DNA from: Saccharothrix ecbatanensis
GTDB taxonomy: Bacteria; Actinomycetota; Actinomycetes; Mycobacteriales; Pseudonocardiaceae
Direction of reading: 5' to 3'
DNA: 64,000 nucleotides
NCBI RefSeq assembly: GCF_014205015.1
Contig: NZ_JACHMO010000001.1
Coordinates: 2,976,001 to 3,040,000, forward strand
Part shown: one piece after another, positions 61,151-64,000 of the stretch
How positions within the stretch are numbered: the first letter of the stretch is position 1
Layout of the letters: each line of letters begins with the position of its first letter
Translations under genes and position numbers: made by a program
The notes under the pieces: model-generated
Database searches by the model: none
What the model was told of the DNA's origin: nothing
The model's input: only the letters and a program-made list of their open reading frames with translations

Positions 61151-62991
61151 CGGGTCACCCTCCGCACCGTGATGCCGACTTCGGGGTTCGCTCCGGTGGC
61201 GATCACGAGTGGGCCGTCGGCCCCACCGCACACGGCCATCGTCGCCACTTCGCCGTCACAGCGAATCGGCTCCCCCACGCGTCTCCCGGTCTCCGCGTCC
61301 CACCGCAACACAGTGCCGTCCCTCCCCACGCTGACGAACACCGCGCGTCCGTTCACCCGTGCGGCGCCCAACGCCGTCACCCGGCACGACGCGGAATGGC
61401 CCTCCATGGGTCCGCCAACGCGCTGCCCGGTGTCCGCGTCCCACCGCCGCAGCACGCTCTTCTTCTCCAGACAAGCGAGCAGCGCGCGTCCGTCGTCCAA
61501 CGTGACGGCGGCCATCGGCCCCCGGACCCCGGTGATCGGCTCCCCCACGGGCGCTCCCGTCTCCACGTCCCACCGCAGCACTTTGTTGTCGTAGGCGACG
61601 CTCGCCAGCAGCGTGCGGCGATCTCGGAGTCGCACGGCGGCCAGCGACCGCACGTAGTTGGTGTGTCCCGTCAGCGGGTGGCCGACGGACTGTCCCGTCA
61701 CTGCGTCCCAAAGTCGGATTGTGTGGTCCTGGGAGCCGGCGGCGATCACGGCGCGACCGTCGGCCAGGTGGAACGCCGACACGCACGTCACGGTCTCGGT
61801 GTGGCCGAGGAGGGCTTCGCCCACCTGCTTGCCGGTGTCGGCGTCCCAGCGGCGCACCGAGTGGTCCTTGCCTCCGCTGATGAGCAGCGTGCGCCCGTCC
61901 AGTGGCCCGAAGGCTGCGACCGCGCACACTTCGTCGGTGTGACCGACGAGCGGTTCGCCCACTTGCCGACCGGTGTCCATGTCCCAGCGGCGCACCGTGG
62001 TGTCGCCCGCGCTCACGAGCAGTGGGCGGCCGGCCGACTCGGTGATGGCCAGCGACGCCACCCGCCTGGTGTGTCCGGTCAACGGGTCGCCGACAGCCTC
62101 TCCGGTGGCCGCGTCCCAACGGCGCACATCGCCGTCATCGGAACCGCTGAACACCAGCACGCGGCCGTCACCCGGACCGGTCGCAGCAACCAACCGCACC
62201 GGACCTCCCAGCAGCGCCCGGCCGTCCAGACCAGTCGCAGCGACCGACCGCACCGGACCCCGGTGGCCGACGAGCGGGAGGCCGACCGGCAAACCGGTCT
62301 CGGCGTCCCACCGCACCACCCCACCGTCACGACAGCCGCCCACGAGCAGCGCGCGGCCGTCAGGCAAGACAACCGGGACCAGCGACAGCACGGCCGCGGC
62401 GTGGCCGGTGAGCGGGTCGCCCAAGTGCCCGGTCTCCGGGTCCCAGCGGCGCACGTCGCCGTCGTCCGACGCGCTGAACAGCACCGACCCGACGACCGCC
62501 AATGCCCGCACCGGCCCGGTGTGGTGGGTGAGCGGATCCCCCACGGGCAGGCCCGTCACCGCGTCCCACCGCCGCACGTCACCGTCGTCGGAACCGCTGA
62601 ACACCACCGTGCGGCCGTTCAGCCGAGCCGTCACCACCGACCGCACCCACCCGGTCCGGGGCGTTTCCGCCGACCGCCGCCCAGTCGCCGCGTCCCACCG
62701 CACCAGCCGGCCGTCCTGGAAACCGGTGACAACCACCGCGCGTTCGTCATCGGCGGTCGCGGCGGCCAACGACCAGACCCACCCACGGCCGCCGAGTGGT
62801 TCATCCAACGCCTCTCCGGTGACCGCGTCCCACCGGCGGACACCGCCGTCACTCGATCCGCTGACGAGGAGCGTGCGCCCGTCCACATGGGGGACGACGG
62901 TCAGCGCGGTGACCGGTCCGCGGTGCGGAGGGCTGATCGACAACGGCACGCCGGGTTCGGTCAGGTGCTCACGGCCCATGCGCATGATCAT
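61147..62991 (-). CDS. WD40-repeat protein with near-identical blades
   Basis: The 614-residue protein is entirely WD40 repeats, about thirteen blades of some 43 residues. Each follows the plan VGDPLTGHTxxVxxLA, DGRxLLxSGSDDGxVRRWD, xxTGxxV; blades differ by few residues, so the DNA is also repetitive. There is no fused enzyme domain or signal. ATG 62991 is listed; ATGs at 62985 and 62979 are equally possible and none has a strong ribosome site. It is coupled to the DUF4241-like gene. Highly similar WD40 arrays are common in conflict and signalling systems, where they recognise ligands. Confidence 0.82.
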   Translation of the reverse strand: MIMRMGREHLTEPGVPLSISPPHRGPVTALTVVPHVDGRTLLVSGSSDGGVRRWDAVTGEALDEPLGGRGWVWSLAAATADDERAVVVTGFQDGRLVRWDAATGRRSAETPRTGWVRSVVTARLNGRTVVFSGSDDGDVRRWDAVTGLPVGDPLTHHTGPVRALAVVGSVLFSASDDGDVRRWDPETGHLGDPLTGHAAAVLSLVPVVLPDGRALLVGGCRDGGVVRWDAETGLPVGLPLVGHRGPVRSVAATGLDGRALLGGPVRLVAATGPGDGRVLVFSGSDDGDVRRWDAATGEAVGDPLTGHTRRVASLAITESAGRPLLVSAGDTTVRRWDMDTGRQVGEPLVGHTDEVCAVAAFGPLDGRTLLISGGKDHSVRRWDADTGKQVGEALLGHTETVTCVSAFHLADGRAVIAAGSQDHTIRLWDAVTGQSVGHPLTGHTNYVRSLAAVRLRDRRTLLASVAYDNKVLRWDVETGAPVGEPITGVRGPMAAVTLDDGRALLACLEKKSVLRRWDADTGQRVGGPMEGHSASCRVTALGAARVNGRAVFVSVGRDGTVLRWDAETGRRVGEPIRCDGEVATMAVCGGADGPLVIATGANPEVGITVRRVTR

Positions 62992-63094
62992 TCGCCATGA
63001 AACGCGCGCACAGCAGGTCGGGAGGTGTTAAGCAGGCAGTTGTGGATCGACAGACGCTCAGCGCCTTGGCGCGCCCGACCCCCGGATCGTCCCG

Positions 63095-63901
63095 ATGACC
63101 GACGGACGCTGGACCACCGTCGCCGACCGCGTCCACGCCCGCCGCTACGGCGAACTCGACCTCACCGTCGGTCTCGTCGTCGGCGACCGACGCTGCCTCG
63201 TGATCGACACCCGCGGTGACGTCGTGCAGGGGGCGGAACTCGCCGCTGCGGTGCGGGAGATCACCGCGCTGCCATGGACGGTCGTGTACACCCACGCGCA
63301 CTTCGACCACTGCTTCGGGACGACCCCGTTCCTGCCCTGTGACGTCTGGGCGCACGAAGGCTGCGCCGCCGAACTCGCCCGGTCCGGCGAATCCGCGCGG
63401 CAAAAACGGATCGCCAAGTACCGCGCCGAGGGCAAGCCCGGCATCGCCGCCGCGTTGGAGGACACGGTGATCACCCCGCCGAACCGGGTGCTGCGCGCCG
63501 ACGCCGAACTGGACCTCGGCGGCCGGAGTGTGCGGCTGGTCCACCCCGGGCTCGCCCACACCGACCACGACGTGGTGGTGCACGTGCCCGACGTCGGCGT
63601 CGTCTTCGCCGGCGACACCGTCGAGCACGGACCCCACGGTTGGACAGCCGAGTCCTTCAGCTCCGACACGCACATCACACGCTGGCCCGGCGCACTCGAC
63701 GCGATCCTGGCGCTCGCACCCCGCGTCGTCGTGCCGGGGCACGGCGAGCCGGTCGACGTCGCGTTCGTCACGAAGCACCGCGACGGCCTCGTCCGGCTCA
63801 TCGGCCTCAAGAACGCGATAGCGGCAGGCGAAATCACCCACAGCGACGCGCTCGCGCATTCCCCGTACCCGCAGGAGGTCTCCCGAGCGGTGTTGGCCTG
63901 A
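63095..63901 (+). CDS. MBL-fold metallo-hydrolase
   Basis: The 268-residue protein has the MBL zinc motif THAHFDH (near residue 65), then HPGLAHTDHDVVVHV, VVFAGDTVEHGP and VVVPGHGEPVD. It is a general hydrolase of the glyoxalase II/beta-lactamase superfamily; the substrate cannot be told. ATG 63095 lies 103 bp from the divergent WD40 gene. It ends two bases before the stop of the convergent gene at the window edge. Confidence 0.88.
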   Translation: MTDGRWTTVADRVHARRYGELDLTVGLVVGDRRCLVIDTRGDVVQGAELAAAVREITALPWTVVYTHAHFDHCFGTTPFLPCDVWAHEGCAAELARSGESARQKRIAKYRAEGKPGIAAALEDTVITPPNRVLRADAELDLGGRSVRLVHPGLAHTDHDVVVHVPDVGVVFAGDTVEHGPHGWTAESFSSDTHITRWPGALDAILALAPRVVVPGHGEPVDVAFVTKHRDGLVRLIGLKNAIAAGEITHSDALAHSPYPQEVSRAVLA

Positions 63902-63902
63902 C

Positions 63903-64000
63903 TCAGACCTCCAGCTCGCGCGGCAGCTTGGCGGGGGCCACCACGAAGTCCACCCGCTTGACCATCCCGTCGTGGAGGGTGAACGCGCAGACGAACCGGG
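63903..64000 (-). CDS. C-terminus of a probable ECF sigma factor or SnoaL-like protein (partial)
   Basis: Only the last 32 codons are present, reading RFVCAFTLHDGMVKRVDFVV then APAKLPRELEV and stop TGA at 63903-63905. The VDFVVAPAKL ending recalls the SnoaL-like C-terminal domain of SigJ/ECF41-type sigma factors (NPDKL ending), but a free NTF2-like protein is possible. The rest lies beyond the window. Confidence 0.5.
   Translation of the reverse strand, partial: RFVCAFTLHDGMVKRVDFVVAPAKLPRELEV

Overview
The window is high-GC DNA with actinomycete coding habits: GC-rich third positions, many GTG starts, 4-nt ATGA/GTGA overlaps and Thr- or Pro-rich linkers in secreted proteins. S-(hydroxymethyl)mycothiol dehydrogenase, an EspC/YbaB type VII secretion cassette, a PASTA-less membrane Ser/Thr kinase and PF04672-type methyltransferase all point to a mycelial Actinomycetota, most likely Pseudonocardiaceae (Saccharothrix, Lentzea or Actinosynnema-like). 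That placement is inference; no rRNA is present.

Layout. 1-7.5 kb: a minus-strand sugar catabolic operon (Gfo/Idh/MocA oxidoreductase, ABC ATPase, two permeases, binding lipoprotein, TIM-barrel isomerase/epimerase, ThuA-domain protein), divergent from a ROK regulator (7.6-8.8 kb). 8.8-13.6 kb: a lone polyprenyl diphosphate synthase, an EamA exporter, and a dicarboxylate module (SLC13 transporter plus tartrate/D-malate-type dehydrogenase). 13.7-17.1 kb: an unusual two-gene unit, a P-loop NTPase and a membrane-anchored periplasmic-binding-fold protein, closed by a terminator next to the initiator tRNA-fMet. 17.7-23.2 kb: Ser/Thr kinase, secreted phytase-like esterase, and an AA10 LPMO-CBM2 preceded by a perfect CebR-type box. 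23.2-26.7 kb: minus-strand type VII secretion cassette. 26.7-30.1 kb: two CBS-domain CNNM/HlyC-like membrane proteins and a methyltransferase.

30.2-35.7 kb: a decayed P450, the mycothiol-dependent formaldehyde dehydrogenase with its MBL partner, a decayed sugar ABC permease, a LacI regulator and a secreted GH30. 35.7-43.4 kb: a 2041-residue RHS/YD protein with HINT and a C-terminal deaminase-like toxin, followed 5 nt later by a helical-repeat (HEAT-like) protein that is the obvious immunity candidate and that ends inside a 14-bp tandem repeat. 44-47.7 kb: secreted PL9 pectate lyase with CBM35, a NYN ribonuclease with a cold-shock-like tail, and the RNA ligase RtcB, convergent at 6 bp. 47.7-52.5 kb: F420/NADPH reductase-like protein, atypical SDR, LysR, an ArsR-SRPBCC pair with two matching operators, an MFS remnant and a GT39-type membrane glycosyltransferase. 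52.6-56.8 kb: a 1404-residue TIR-STAND-WD40 protein, a probable defence protein. 57-64 kb: an orphan XylF-like lipoprotein, IlvD, a DUF4241-like protein coupled to a highly repetitive WD40 protein, an MBL hydrolase, and the end of a probable sigma factor.

Themes: plant polysaccharide attack (LPMO, GH30, PL9, XylF) under LacI/ROK/CebR-type control, and biological conflict (RHS toxin, TIR-STAND, WD40, type VII cassette, NYN/RtcB). Candidates for undescribed systems are the NTPase/binding-protein pair at 13.7-17.1 kb, the RHS-deaminase/HEAT pair, and the NYN-CSD/RtcB neighbourhood.
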